Assembly (NCBI GenBank): GCA_036823295.1
Contig: DAISGD010000012.1
Coordinates: 1-64,000 of the forward strand
Direction of reading: 5' to 3'
Origin: UBA4742 sp002403895
GTDB lineage: Bacteria > Actinomycetota > Acidimicrobiia > Acidimicrobiales > Acidimicrobilacustridaceae
DNA: 64,000 bases
In this document: positions 17,960 to 26,391 of the stretch, piece after piece
Position numbering within the stretch: the first letter of the stretch is position 1
Layout of the letters: each line of letters opens with the position of its first letter
Position numbers and translations under genes: made by a program
Notes under the pieces: generated by a model
Databases searched by the model: none
Told to the model about the DNA's origin: nothing
What the model saw: the letters and a program-made list of their open reading frames with translations, nothing else

Positions 17960-19378
17960 CCGACACGACCGAGATCGAGGGCCGGCTGATAGCCACCCTG
18001 AAGGCCAAGGCCGCCCAGCTGGTGGTGGACGACGAGCCCTTCGTGCTCTCGACCATGGCCGAGTTGGTGCCGCTGAAGCCGCCTGGCAGGCGCCCGGGGG
18101 GACGGGTGTTGGCCGCGGCAGCCGCCGTCGCCGCGGTTGTGGCGCTCGTGACGGGCATCGCCCTGGTTCGAGCNNNNNNNNNNNNNNNNNNNNNNNNNNN
18201 NNNNNNNNNNNNNNNNNNNNNNNNNNNNNNNNNNNNNNNNNNNNNNNNNNNNNNNNNNNNNNNNNNNNNNNNNGCCTCCGCCGGGAGACCCCATCACGGT
18301 GCACGGGCAGGTGGGCGGGGTGACGTCGGTGCAACCGGGGCCGGCCGACCGCCAGACCCCCGGTCAGCGTGTGTCGATCCGGTGGACCGAGAACGGTCAG
18401 CAGGTCATCGCCACCCTGATCCACACATCGATCGACCGAGCGGTGGCCTTACTCGACGGGCTTGCTTGGCAGGTGCCCGATGACCCGATGAGCGGTGTGG
18501 CGGCGGCCTCGGTGTCGACCTCCGTTTCCCCGCTCCACCTTGCCGGCGGCTTCATCTCGAGCGCGGTTCCGGCCTCGGCGCGGAGCTCGTACCTCTTCAC
18601 CACGACCGCACCGACGATTGGCGAGACGGGAGGGATCACCGTGACGGCCACCGGTCCGGGAACGAGGATCGGTAGCTACTACCAGGACCAACTCGACGGT
18701 GCGTCGCAACAAGCCGACGCCACCGTCGAGTCCACCGCCACGTTGCCCGGATCCGCGATCATCCTCGCCGTGGTCACGTGGCCCGACGGTCGCTCCTCCA
18801 TGGCCAGCGGCGACGGAATCGATGCAGCCGACCTGGTCCGCATCGCGCGCAGCGCGGCGCCCACCACCGACGCCGACCTGGACGCCCGCCGCGCCCAGAT
18901 CACCGACCGCATCCTGGCCCTTCCGGTGGTGGCGACCACCGAGTTGCCCCCGCTGACGCTCGAGGTCCATGGCGAGGGTGGCACTGCCCTGTGTGCCCAC
19001 GCCAGCTCGGGGCCGGTGAGCTGTGGGCAGGTGGCCGGGGCGGACTCGATCGACACCGTCGGGCTCGCGGTGAGTGTGCTGGTGGACGGGGACTGGTACA
19101 TCGGGGCGGCCGGCACGCTGCCGTTTTCGTACACGCCTGTGTCCCACGAGTTCTACGACCCCAGGTCGGTTCCGACGACACCTACGCCCACGACGGCGGC
19201 CGATCTCATTGTCAGCCACCAGGCCGAGCAGGGACCCTGGCACTTCCTGGTCGCGGCCGTGCCGGCCACCGTCTCCGAGGCGGCGGTCGACTGGGACACC
19301 ACCAACGGACCCAACTGCAAGCAGCCCGCCGGCGGGTCGTGTGCCGAGGGGGTCAGCGTCTCGCGCCCGACGAGTTGA
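17956..19378 (+). CDS. Membrane-anchored partner of the ECF sigma factor, interrupted by assembly gap
   Basis: The first part (17956-18173) encodes a short charged cytoplasmic region and a transmembrane helix (VLAAAAAVAAVVALVTGIAL near residues 48-68). After the N gap the coding frame resumes with a Pro-rich linker (PPPGDPITVHGQVGG) and continues about 365 residues to a TGA at 19378 with a beta-rich exported character and a Cys-containing end. The two parts lie in different frames only because the gap is a placeholder of fixed size. By position and topology this is probably the anti-sigma factor or sensor for the ECF protein; no zinc-anti-sigma HxxxCxxC motif is visible. True length unknown. 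Confidence 0.6.
18174..18273. other. Assembly gap of 100 Ns
   Basis: A run of exactly 100 unknown bases, the standard scaffold-gap size, lies inside the sigma partner gene. It is not a real frameshift. Confidence 0.98.
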
Positions 19379-19381
19379 CGG

Positions 19382-19864
19382 TCAGGCGCCGGCCCGGATG
19401 GTGTCGAGCGCCTCGGCGGTGTGCTTGGTGGCCTGGAGCTGCGACGAGAACTTCTTGCGGACCACCCCTTGGGGGCTGATCACATAGGTCACCCGCCCGG
19501 GCAGGATGCCGAGGGACTTGCCCACCCCCCAGGCCTTGGCCACCTTGGCCCCGTTGTCGCTGAGCAACGTGAACGGGAGCTCGTACTTGGCGGCGAACTT
19601 CTGGTGCGAGTCGACCGAGTCCTTGCTGATGCCGATGACGGCGGCGCCGGCGTCGGTGAAGTCCTCGTAGCTGTCGCGGAACGAACACGCTTCCTTGGTG
19701 CAGCCCGGCGTGTCGTCGGCCGGGTAGAAGTACACGACGATCCACTGATCCTTGAAGTCGCTCAGCTTGACGGTGTTGCCGGTCTGGGAGGGCAGCTCGA
19801 AATCGGGAGCCACGTCACCCACCTGCAGGGCGCGGCCGAGCTGGGGAGGATTCAGATCACTCAT
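19382..19864 (-). CDS. bcp: Thiol peroxidase, Bcp/PrxQ type
   Basis: This 160-residue peroxiredoxin reduces hydroperoxides with thioredoxin. The peroxidatic cysteine lies in DDTPGCTKEACSFRD, with the resolving cysteine five residues later, the PrxQ layout. GVGKSLGILPGRVTYVI is the usual C-terminal part. Length is standard. It converges on the sigma partner gene with a 3-bp gap and is divergent from parA. Confidence 0.93.
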   Translation of the reverse strand: MSDLNPPQLGRALQVGDVAPDFELPSQTGNTVKLSDFKDQWIVVYFYPADDTPGCTKEACSFRDSYEDFTDAGAAVIGISKDSVDSHQKFAAKYELPFTLLSDNGAKVAKAWGVGKSLGILPGRVTYVISPQGVVRKKFSSQLQATKHTAEALDTIRAGA

Positions 19865-19954
19865 GCCCGCTTCAAGTCCGATGGCGACCGAGGTATTCCC
19901 TGACGCGATGTCAGAAGGAGCCAGCCCCAGGCGGTTGCACTACGTTTACCCGCC

Positions 19955-20938
19955 ATGGTGTCCATCGCCGTGGTGAACCAAAAGGGCGGCGTCGGCAAGA
20001 CGACCGTGGCCCTCGGGCTGGCGTCGGCTGCCGCCGCGTCGGGTCTGCGGGTGCTGGTCGTCGATCTCGATCCGCAGTCCAACGCCAGTACCGGGCTCGG
20101 CGTGTGGGATACCGAGGTCACTGTCGATCACGCCCTGGCGTCTGATCAGCCTGGTGTTCTCCGCTCGGTGGTGACCAGCGGGCGGTGGCCCACGACCGAC
20201 GGTGAGCTCGTCCCCGATGTCGCCGCCAGCTCTCCGCAGCTGGCCCAGCGGGAGCCGCAGCTGGCCAACGACCCGATCGGCGCCCAGCATCGGCTCCAGG
20301 TGGCGATGGCCGGTATCGACCACGACCTCGTCCTCATCGACTGCCCGCCGTCGCTGGGCCTGCTCACGGTGAACGGCCTGTTTGCCGCCGACCGGGCGCT
20401 GGTGGTGACCGAGCCGGGGGCGTGGGCCTCCGACGGGGTGGCGCAGATCCTGCGCACCGTCGATCGGGTCGGCGCCCGGCGCCCCGAGGGCCTGGGCGTG
20501 GCCGGCATCGTGGTCAACCGCCTGGGCCGAACCCGCGACGCCCGCTACTGGTACGAGCAGCTAGTGGAGACCTACGGCGATCAGGTCCTTCCGCCGGTAC
20601 ACCTCCGGGCCGCCATTCCCGAGGCGGCGGCGCAGTCGCTGCCTATCCACGGCATGGGCACCCGGGCCGGAGCGGCCGAGGCAGCCGCCGAGTTCGACGC
20701 CCTCCTGGCCGCCATCTTGGGCCTGCCGACCGAGTCCCCCGAACCGGGTCCCGCCGTCGTCGTGGCCGACGACCCGGAGCCTGCTGACCCCGCTCTCGAC
20801 AGCTTGGCACCACCGGCCCTGGTCACCGCCGAAGTCCCTGGTGCCACGCCGAGCCCATCCTCCGAATCCCCGCTGAATGGAGTGGTTGATGCCGCAGTAC
20901 GACCCGCAACGGTCGCACAGCCGTCAGCGGAAAGCTGA
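19955..20938 (+). CDS. ParA-family ATPase
   Basis: The 327-residue P-loop ATPase has the deviant Walker A KGGVGKTT at residues 10-17, DLDPQSNASTGLG (A') and DLVLIDCPPSLGL (Walker B). It belongs to the ParA/MinD family that positions DNA or large complexes. No parB-type gene lies next to it, so chromosome segregation is not assured; an orphan ParA acting on another cargo is equally possible. Residues about 250-327 are a low-complexity Pro/Ala tail. No Shine-Dalgarno is present. TACGTT at 19941-19946, 8 nt before ATG, could be a -10 box giving a leaderless mRNA. Confidence 0.85.
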   Translation: MVSIAVVNQKGGVGKTTVALGLASAAAASGLRVLVVDLDPQSNASTGLGVWDTEVTVDHALASDQPGVLRSVVTSGRWPTTDGELVPDVAASSPQLAQREPQLANDPIGAQHRLQVAMAGIDHDLVLIDCPPSLGLLTVNGLFAADRALVVTEPGAWASDGVAQILRTVDRVGARRPEGLGVAGIVVNRLGRTRDARYWYEQLVETYGDQVLPPVHLRAAIPEAAAQSLPIHGMGTRAGAAEAAAEFDALLAAILGLPTESPEPGPAVVVADDPEPADPALDSLAPPALVTAEVPGATPSPSSESPLNGVVDAAVRPATVAQPSAES

Positions 20939-21146
20939 CGACGAGGGGCCGGCGCCCGTCGACGCCCTGCTCGGCCCGGACCCGATCGCCCCGGCGACGC
21001 CGCCCGAGCCCCTAGAGCAAGCCGTCCCCGAGCGACCGCTCCCCGCGTCCAAGCCGATCGCGTTGGCGGTGGTGGTTGCCGCCGTGGTCGTAGTGGTGTG
21101 GTGGGTACTGCGCCGGCGGCGTGGGCCCGGGTCCGAGCGCGACTGA
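20889..21146 (+). CDS. Small membrane protein, C-terminal single helix
   Basis: An 85-residue protein with a charged Pro-rich N-terminus and one transmembrane helix near residues 55-75 (KPIALAVVVAAVVVVVWWV) followed by RRRRG. It overlaps the end of parA by 50 bp in another frame, with GGAG upstream of ATG 20889. The short tail-anchored shape suggests a membrane partner for the ParA protein, but this is inference. It ends just before a strong hairpin. Confidence 0.6.
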   Translation: MPQYDPQRSHSRQRKADDEGPAPVDALLGPDPIAPATPPEPLEQAVPERPLPASKPIALAVVVAAVVVVVWWVLRRRRGPGSERD

Positions 21147-21153
21147 CGTTCTG

Positions 21154-21190
21154 TGGAGCCGAATGCACCCCAGCGGTGCATTCGGCTCCA
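21154..21190. repeat. 16-bp perfect palindrome, repeat copy 1 (terminator-like)
   Basis: TGGAGCCGAATGCACC (21154-21169), a 5-nt loop, then its perfect complement (21175-21190). It sits between convergent gene ends (21146 and 21221), so it may act as a bidirectional terminator although no T-run follows. A related palindrome with the same GGAGCCGAAT-N-CACCCC left arm occurs at 61344-61386. Confidence 0.8.
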
Positions 21191-21220
21191 GACTTCGTGG
21201 AGGACCCTTGGAATGTCGGG

Positions 21221-21727
21221 TCAGGCGCTGACCGCCGCCGAGCCGTGCCGGCGGTCGCTCTGACGGCGGTCGTTGCTCGTGCGGCGTTCGCGGATCACCT
21301 TCGACCAGTCCTGGGCGACGCGACGGTCCTCGCCGGCGCGGCGGTCGACCCCGGAGCGGCGCTCGCCCTCGACGGCCTCCCGCCCGATGCCCGCCAGCAC
21401 GCGCTCGAGGGTGGCCAGGTTCCCACGGGGGATGGCGGCGAAGGCCCCGGCCTCGCGGGCCTGGGCCAAGACCACCTGGTCGGCGGAGACGAGGATGACC
21501 CGTTTGCCGGCCTGGGTCAGTTCGGCGGTGACGTCGACCCCCCGCAGACCCTGCAGCTCGTTGCCGATGACGACGACGTTCGCCGCGGTGTGGGCCAGGA
21601 TCTGCAGCGCCTGGACCGCGGTTCGTGCCTCGCCGGCAAGCTCATAGCCATTGCATACCACCGTGCGCCCGATGGCCCGTCGGGCCAGATCGTCACCGTC
21701 CACCACGAGTACCGAAGTTGTCGCCAT
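21221..21727 (-). CDS. Pseudo-receiver domain protein with Arg-rich repeat tail
   Basis: The 168-residue protein begins with a CheY-like fold (TSVLVVDGDDLARRA; VILVSADQ; AAIPRGN) that keeps the N-terminal acidic pocket. The phospho-acceptor Asp position in ANVVVIGNELQG is Gly55, and the conserved Lys is Arg, so phosphorylation is not expected. The last 45 residues carry repeated (D)RR units (ERRSGVDRRAGEDRR, RRTSNDRRQSDRRHG), likely to bind nucleic acid or another acidic partner. ATG 21727 excludes 17 extra upstream residues. No kinase gene is adjacent. Confidence 0.72.
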   Translation of the reverse strand: MATTSVLVVDGDDLARRAIGRTVVCNGYELAGEARTAVQALQILAHTAANVVVIGNELQGLRGVDVTAELTQAGKRVILVSADQVVLAQAREAGAFAAIPRGNLATLERVLAGIGREAVEGERRSGVDRRAGEDRRVAQDWSKVIRERRTSNDRRQSDRRHGSAAVSA

Positions 21728-21986
21728 GTCCTCATTCTGACCGATGGATGGGCGCCAGTCGGTGATGTCCTGGGCCATATGGCCTACTCACCTCGGTCGA
21801 ATGGCCTGGTTCGATCGCGGCCGCATCGGGCGAGGAGCTACGCCGCCGCCGATGGGCGAACCTGTTGGACTGATCCGCGGCCTAGGTCCTGTCTCACCCC
21901 TTGGCGTGCGATGATGACTGGCGTACCGGGGGATGCCGAGTTCCGGTGATGGCAGGGCCGGGCAGGGCGGAGAGGAGGGCCGGGGT

Positions 21987-22592
21987 ATGGGCAGTGAGCA
22001 CGGATCCAAGCCCGACGACCCGCAGGTCGGCCGGACCGATGCGGCCGAGCGCCAGCGGGTGATCGACGCGGCGACGGCGATCTTCACCGGCTACGGCCCC
22101 GCCTCGGTGACTCTGAAATGGATCGCGTTGGCCTCGGGGATCCCGGTCGAGCGTCTGTCCACCGAGTGGCCGACGGTGGACGCCCTGCTGGCGTCCGTCC
22201 TCGACAACGTCGCCAGCGCCGTCGAGGCCGTCGGCTGGGCTGATTTCCGGCTGGCCCCGGAGGAGCTGGCCGAGCGCGGCCGGCTCATCGAGATCTACGA
22301 ACGGGTGGTGGCCCGATCCTTGCTCGACGGGGTGAACCCGGCGCAGCTTGAAACCGCTTTCCCCCAGACAGACCGACTAGTCGCCACGTATCAGTCGGCG
22401 CTCGACCTCGACGAGCGCACGGCGCGCTACCGGGTCTACCAGGGCTGCGCCTTGGAGTGGGGGTGGCGGCTCTTCGGCCCCCATCTGCTGATTGCCTGCG
22501 GGCTGGACGGCGAGCCCGAGGGCCGACCCTATGACGAGCTCCAAAAGTTGCACGAGCAACTCATCCAGCTCCCACCGGTCACCCCGCTCTGA
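21987..22592 (+). CDS. TetR-family-like transcriptional regulator
   Basis: The 201-residue protein has an N-terminal TetR-type helix-turn-helix (residues about 17-62: AERQRVIDAATAIFTGYGP then SVTLKWIALASGIPVERL) and a helical ligand domain. The HTH is less canonical than usual. AGGAGG precedes ATG 21987 by about 9 nt. It is divergent from the pseudo-receiver gene (208-bp gap), and a decayed SRPBCC gene lies directly downstream. Target unknown. Confidence 0.75.
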   Translation: MGSEHGSKPDDPQVGRTDAAERQRVIDAATAIFTGYGPASVTLKWIALASGIPVERLSTEWPTVDALLASVLDNVASAVEAVGWADFRLAPEELAERGRLIEIYERVVARSLLDGVNPAQLETAFPQTDRLVATYQSALDLDERTARYRVYQGCALEWGWRLFGPHLLIACGLDGEPEGRPYDELQKLHEQLIQLPPVTPL

Positions 22593-22609
22593 TCGGGCAG
22601 GCTGTGGCC

Positions 22610-22719
22610 ATGAACCCTGCCATCTCGGTTTCCCAGTCCATCGCTGCCCCGGCCGAATCGCCTACGGGCTGAACCGGGCCGGAATGGAGGCCACCCTGGC
22701 CAACCTGGCCGAGGCCTGA
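22610..22719 (+). pseudogene. Remnant of an SRPBCC/START-like protein with missing centre
   Basis: The first 16 codons from ATG 22610 (MNPAISVSQSIAAPAE) match the standard first strand of SRPBCC ligand-binding proteins. The last codons before TGA 22719, in a different frame, read GLNRAGMEATLANLAEA, like the C-terminal helix of the same fold. Some 100-120 residues between are gone. The two parts meet near 22655-22660 (GGCCGAA), which could be the point of recombination. Family identity is inferred from the short ends only. Confidence 0.5.
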
Positions 22720-22723
22720 GCGC

Positions 22724-24223
22724 TCAGATCCCGGACCAGTCGATGCCGGAGGTCTGGCCTGCCGGGGTGACGGTGCCCGTGGCCAGCATGGCCTCGATCG
22801 CGCTGACCGGTTGCGGCGGGCTGAAGTAGCACCCCTGGGCGAAATCGCAGCCCAGGCCGTGCAGCGTCGTGGCCTGCTCGACGGAATCAACGCCCTCGGC
22901 CACCGGCGCGATGTCGAGCGAATGGGCCAGCGCCACCAGCTGCTGGGTGATGGCGGCATCCTCACGACTCTCGGCAATACCTGACACGAAGGATCGGTCG
23001 ATCTTCAAGACGTCGAGGTTGAACTGGCGCAGGTAGCTGAGTGAGGAGTACCCGGTGCCGAAGTCATCGAGGGCGAGTTTGATACCGGCGTCCTTGGCGT
23101 CGCGCAGCATGCCCCACGACGCTTCGACATCGCGCATGACCATGCCCTCGGTGATCTCCAGACAGATCCGGTCGGGAGCAACACCGGTGTCGGCCACGGT
23201 GGCCAGCAGCCGATCCATGAAATCGCTGCGGGACAGTTGCTTGGGCGACACGTTGATGGTGGTCAGCAGCTCGCGCTCGGGGAAGGCTTGGTGCCAGGCC
23301 AGGTTCTGGCGACAGGCCTGCTCGATCACCCAGTCGCCCACGGGGGCGATCAGGCCTGAGTCGTCCAGCAGCCGACGGAACTCGTTGAGACTCACGAGGC
23401 CGCGCTCGGGATCGGCCCAGTGCAACAAGGCCTCTACCCCGACGATCTGTTGATCACCCAGCGTCACCACCGGAAGATACAGAACCCAGAACTCCTCGTT
23501 CTCGAGCGCCATCTGCAGTCGGCGTGCCGTTCCCGTCGGGCTGAGGGTGGGTCGCATGGACAGGTCGAAGACCACGGCGGTCTCGGGGCCCGCGTGATGG
23601 GCCTGCTGCAGCGCGATGTTGGCCTCGGCCAACACCTCGCGGGCCGTGGTGTGTCGCCGGTCCAGCACCACCACGCCGGCGTTGGTGGCCACCCGCACGA
23701 GGTCGGAGCCCACCCGGAACGGGCGACGTAGCACTTCTTGGAACTCGCCAGCCCGGCGCTCCGCCGAACGGGTGTCGGCCGAGCCGCCCGAGAGCACCAC
23801 GAATTCCGGCCCGATGAAGCGGAACAACCGCTCATCGTCGGTCAGCGAGGCCTTCAGTTGATCGCTGACCGCCACCAGGAGCCCATCGCCGACTTCGTGG
23901 CCATGGGTGTCGTTGACGACCTCGAATCGGGCCAGCTGGGCGAGGATGACGGCCCCCAGGGAACGATCAGGGCCCTCGAGCAGGTCGCCCAAGGCGGCGT
24001 CGAGCTGCTCTCGGTTGGGCAGGCCGGTCAAGACGTCGAACCGAGTGACCAGATCTAGGTCTTGGTGAGCCTTCGTGGACGCGCGCTGACCGGTGATGGC
24101 GACGCCGATCATCACCAGTGCCAGGATCAGGAGGCCCACCAGCGCATAGGCCAAGGTGCTTCGCCCACCCCTCAGTTGTCGACACATCAGTCGGTGGCCG
24201 GGACGCCGCAAGTCTAGGCCCAC
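22724..24223 (-). CDS. Membrane GGDEF-EAL protein, probable c-di-GMP phosphodiesterase
   Basis: The 499-residue protein has an N-terminal transmembrane helix (about residues 23-44), a degenerate GGDEF domain (DVLTGLPNREQ conserved, but IGPEF in place of GGDEF) and a C-terminal EAL domain. The EAL residues are kept: VEALLHW, NVSPKQL, EITEG, LDDFGTGYSSLSYL, KIDRSFV and AEGVDS. This predicts hydrolysis of cyclic di-GMP with a regulatory rather than catalytic GGDEF. There is no separate periplasmic sensor. Start 24223 or 24187. Its end is 4 bp from the SRPBCC remnant. Confidence 0.88.
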   Translation of the reverse strand: MGLDLRRPGHRLMCRQLRGGRSTLAYALVGLLILALVMIGVAITGQRASTKAHQDLDLVTRFDVLTGLPNREQLDAALGDLLEGPDRSLGAVILAQLARFEVVNDTHGHEVGDGLLVAVSDQLKASLTDDERLFRFIGPEFVVLSGGSADTRSAERRAGEFQEVLRRPFRVGSDLVRVATNAGVVVLDRRHTTAREVLAEANIALQQAHHAGPETAVVFDLSMRPTLSPTGTARRLQMALENEEFWVLYLPVVTLGDQQIVGVEALLHWADPERGLVSLNEFRRLLDDSGLIAPVGDWVIEQACRQNLAWHQAFPERELLTTINVSPKQLSRSDFMDRLLATVADTGVAPDRICLEITEGMVMRDVEASWGMLRDAKDAGIKLALDDFGTGYSSLSYLRQFNLDVLKIDRSFVSGIAESREDAAITQQLVALAHSLDIAPVAEGVDSVEQATTLHGLGCDFAQGCYFSPPQPVSAIEAMLATGTVTPAGQTSGIDWSGI

Positions 24224-24353
24224 GCTCCCGCTGATCGGTGGGGGCCGATCCAGCCGCTGGTGCGCCTCCCCACTGGTTGGGGCTGCCGCGTGATGCTGGG
24301 GCCGCTCCGCTCACCGTGGCGGGAGGCTCGCCCACGGTCCTGTCGGATCAGCC

Positions 24354-25148
24354 ATGATGGGTCCTGTGTATCAGAACGTGATCGTCCCCAACGACGGAAC
24401 CGCGGATGCGAGGTTGGCCACGGCTCCGGCCTCCGACCTGGCGTGGCGGTGCGGGGCCAAGGTCGTTGTCGTCAGCATGACGGCAGCTACCGACAAGCAT
24501 TCGAAGGCGGCCGTGAAGCTCCAAGCCGTCGCCAAGAGCGAATCGACGGTCGAGCTGTGGGTCGACCTCGAACACCCGTTGCCCGAGGCCTCACTACAGG
24601 CGGCGGCTCACCGGGAAGACTCGCTGTTTTGCCTGGCCACGCCTCGCTCGACGGTCGGTCTGCCCGGCCGGCGGCGGCTCACGGTGGGTCCCGTGCTGCC
24701 CGAACTGGTGGCCCGTGGTACCGAGCCGATCGTGGTGATCGGCCCCCACGTGTCGACCGCCCAGGGTCTCCCCATGACCTCAGTGATCCTCGTGCTGGAC
24801 GGGACGGCTGATTCCGATGCTCTGTTGGACGTGGCCGCGTCATGGGCAACCACGTTCGGGGTTCGGCTCGTGCTGACCCTGGTCCCGGCGGGGGGGACTT
24901 CGATCTCCCGTCCCGAGATCCAGCAGTACCTTGACCTGCGAGCGGAGCTGGCGGAGTCGAGGGTCGGGGTGAGCGTCGAGCTGGTGGGCGACGACGGAGG
25001 CCTGGACGGCCTGCTCGCTCTCCTGGCCGAGCACGATCCGGCGGCGGTCATGATGTCGCCCGGCCCGGTAGAGGTCGGTCTGTCCCGCCTTGCTGAGTCG
25101 ATCATCTTGGGCGCGCCCTGCGTGGTGATCCTGGCGCGTCGCCCTTGA
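24354..25148 (+). CDS. Universal-stress-protein-like protein (tandem)
   Basis: The 264-residue protein resembles two tandem Usp-type alpha/beta domains: residues 1-135 (YQNVIVPNDGTADARLA start, then EPIVVIGPHVS) and 143-264 (SVILVLDGTADSDALLDVAA then LAESIILGAPCVVILARRP). Neither half shows a clean G-2x-G-9x-G(S/T) nucleotide motif, so ATP binding is uncertain. GTG 24366 is an alternative start matching the usual Usp N-terminus. A 130-bp gap separates it from the divergent GGDEF-EAL gene. Confidence 0.65.
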   Translation: MMGPVYQNVIVPNDGTADARLATAPASDLAWRCGAKVVVVSMTAATDKHSKAAVKLQAVAKSESTVELWVDLEHPLPEASLQAAAHREDSLFCLATPRSTVGLPGRRRLTVGPVLPELVARGTEPIVVIGPHVSTAQGLPMTSVILVLDGTADSDALLDVAASWATTFGVRLVLTLVPAGGTSISRPEIQQYLDLRAELAESRVGVSVELVGDDGGLDGLLALLAEHDPAAVMMSPGPVEVGLSRLAESIILGAPCVVILARRP

Positions 25149-25168
25149 GCGACCGCCCCGAACGATGA

Positions 25169-25420
25169 TCAGGACCGGGACGGCCGCCCGGCCCGCCGAC
25201 GCCGCTCGGCGTCGATGCGGCGGGCGCGCTTGATCAGTTCGGGCAATCTCGGCGCGATGACCTGCTCGTCAGGAGGGGCTTGCAGGTCGGCACCCAGCGC
25301 CTCGATCAATCCCGACACGCTGATGCCGTACTGGGTGGCGACCTCTTGCCAGGTCTCGTGCGCGCCGTCAGAGAGGTAGGCGTGCACGGCCCGGTAGCGG
25401 GGCTCCTTGTCCGTGGTCAC
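25169..25420 (-). CDS. Small helical protein, possibly DNA-binding
   Basis: The 83-residue basic protein is not assigned to a family. The segment ETWQEVATQYGISVSGLIEALG (residues about 22-43) looks like a helix-turn-helix or a ribbon-helix-helix-type recognition helix. The C-terminus is strongly basic (KRARRIDAERRRRAGR). It lies between a Usp-like gene and a mycothiol-dependent isomerase-like gene; ATG 25420. Confidence 0.5.
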   Translation of the reverse strand: MTTDKEPRYRAVHAYLSDGAHETWQEVATQYGISVSGLIEALGADLQAPPDEQVIAPRLPELIKRARRIDAERRRRAGRPSRS

Positions 25421-25502
25421 GGTCTTGAGGTTAGTCCTCTCTCGCTCGCTCGGCCCAGGGTCTCATCGATCCAGCGCCCGTCGTGGGTGGGGGCCAACTC
25501 GG

Positions 25503-26309
25503 TTAGATCATGAAGTTCATGGCGTGGACCACAGCTCGGCCGAGATCTTCGTCGCCGACGAGGGTGATCCGACCGTCGCGGAGTGCCAACTCCGGATCCC
25601 AGCGGCCGAAGGCAACGGCGGCGTAGGTCTCGACATCCATGGTCAGGGTGACGGAGGGATCGGCGGGCACGGCCTCGGCGATCGAGGCGCGACCGGCCAC
25701 CACCACCGGTACCACGCCACCCGCCGAACCAGCCACGACGAACACGACACAGGAGCCGTCTGGGGCGGCGGCCCGCTTTCCCACCACCAGTGGCATCGTC
25801 TTGGTGACCCGGCCGACCGAGAGCTCGACGGCTGGCCCCTCGAGGTGGCCCGGGCGGTCAACCGCACGGCGCATGTCCTGCTCGTGAGCCCAGCTGTCCA
25901 TCACTCGGACCGCTATGAACTCCCGGAACGGCGCCATGCCCACCGGTGTGGGGCCTACCTCGTCGAGCTGCTCGTCGGTCAGGGCGCGGTACTCGGCCAA
26001 TCGCTCGGCCGCCAGTCGTTCGAAGTCGGCCAGCACCTCCTCGCCGGTCATGGCCCGACGCGACTCCACCCACAGCTCGTTCAGCTCGCCGATGGGGTTG
26101 TGGAGGTGCCCGGTCTCCACCGGGGTCACGTCGGGTGTCGGCTCACCGCGCATCATGCGCTCGGTCCCCATGATGTGGGCCAGGTTGTCCTTCACCGTCC
26201 ACCCGGGCAGGTCCGTCGGGCGCGTCCAGTCGTCCTCGGTGAGCTCATGGCCCAAGGCAGCGATCGACGTCCACACGGCCTCGAGCACGTCGATGGTTGG
26301 CTCGCTCAT
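25503..26309 (-). CDS. Maleylpyruvate-isomerase-fold (DinB-like, TIGR03083-type) protein
   Basis: The 268-residue protein has the DinB/MDMPI N-terminal bundle: residues about 10-140 with metal-ligand histidines in DNLAHIMGTE and DSWAHEQDM. It ends in an alpha/beta sterol-carrier-like domain (about 165-265). In actinobacteria this family includes mycothiol-dependent enzymes, but the individual reaction is usually unknown. ATG 26309 begins MSEPTIDV; the longer frame to 26393 lacks support. It is divergent from the DsbA-fold gene by 82 bp. Confidence 0.8.
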   Translation of the reverse strand: MSEPTIDVLEAVWTSIAALGHELTEDDWTRPTDLPGWTVKDNLAHIMGTERMMRGEPTPDVTPVETGHLHNPIGELNELWVESRRAMTGEEVLADFERLAAERLAEYRALTDEQLDEVGPTPVGMAPFREFIAVRVMDSWAHEQDMRRAVDRPGHLEGPAVELSVGRVTKTMPLVVGKRAAAPDGSCVVFVVAGSAGGVVPVVVAGRASIAEAVPADPSVTLTMDVETYAAVAFGRWDPELALRDGRITLVGDEDLGRAVVHAMNFMI

Positions 26310-26391
26310 GATGTCCTCATGTGTCCCCCCAGGGGTGACCCCCGGACCTCGGTCGGCGGTGGCCGAGGATTCGGCCGGTACGGTACCGCGC

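Noticed and set aside
18174..18273. Frame change across the N run, seeming to break the gene
   Set aside because: The 100-N spacer has no true length, so the frame change is an artefact of the gap.
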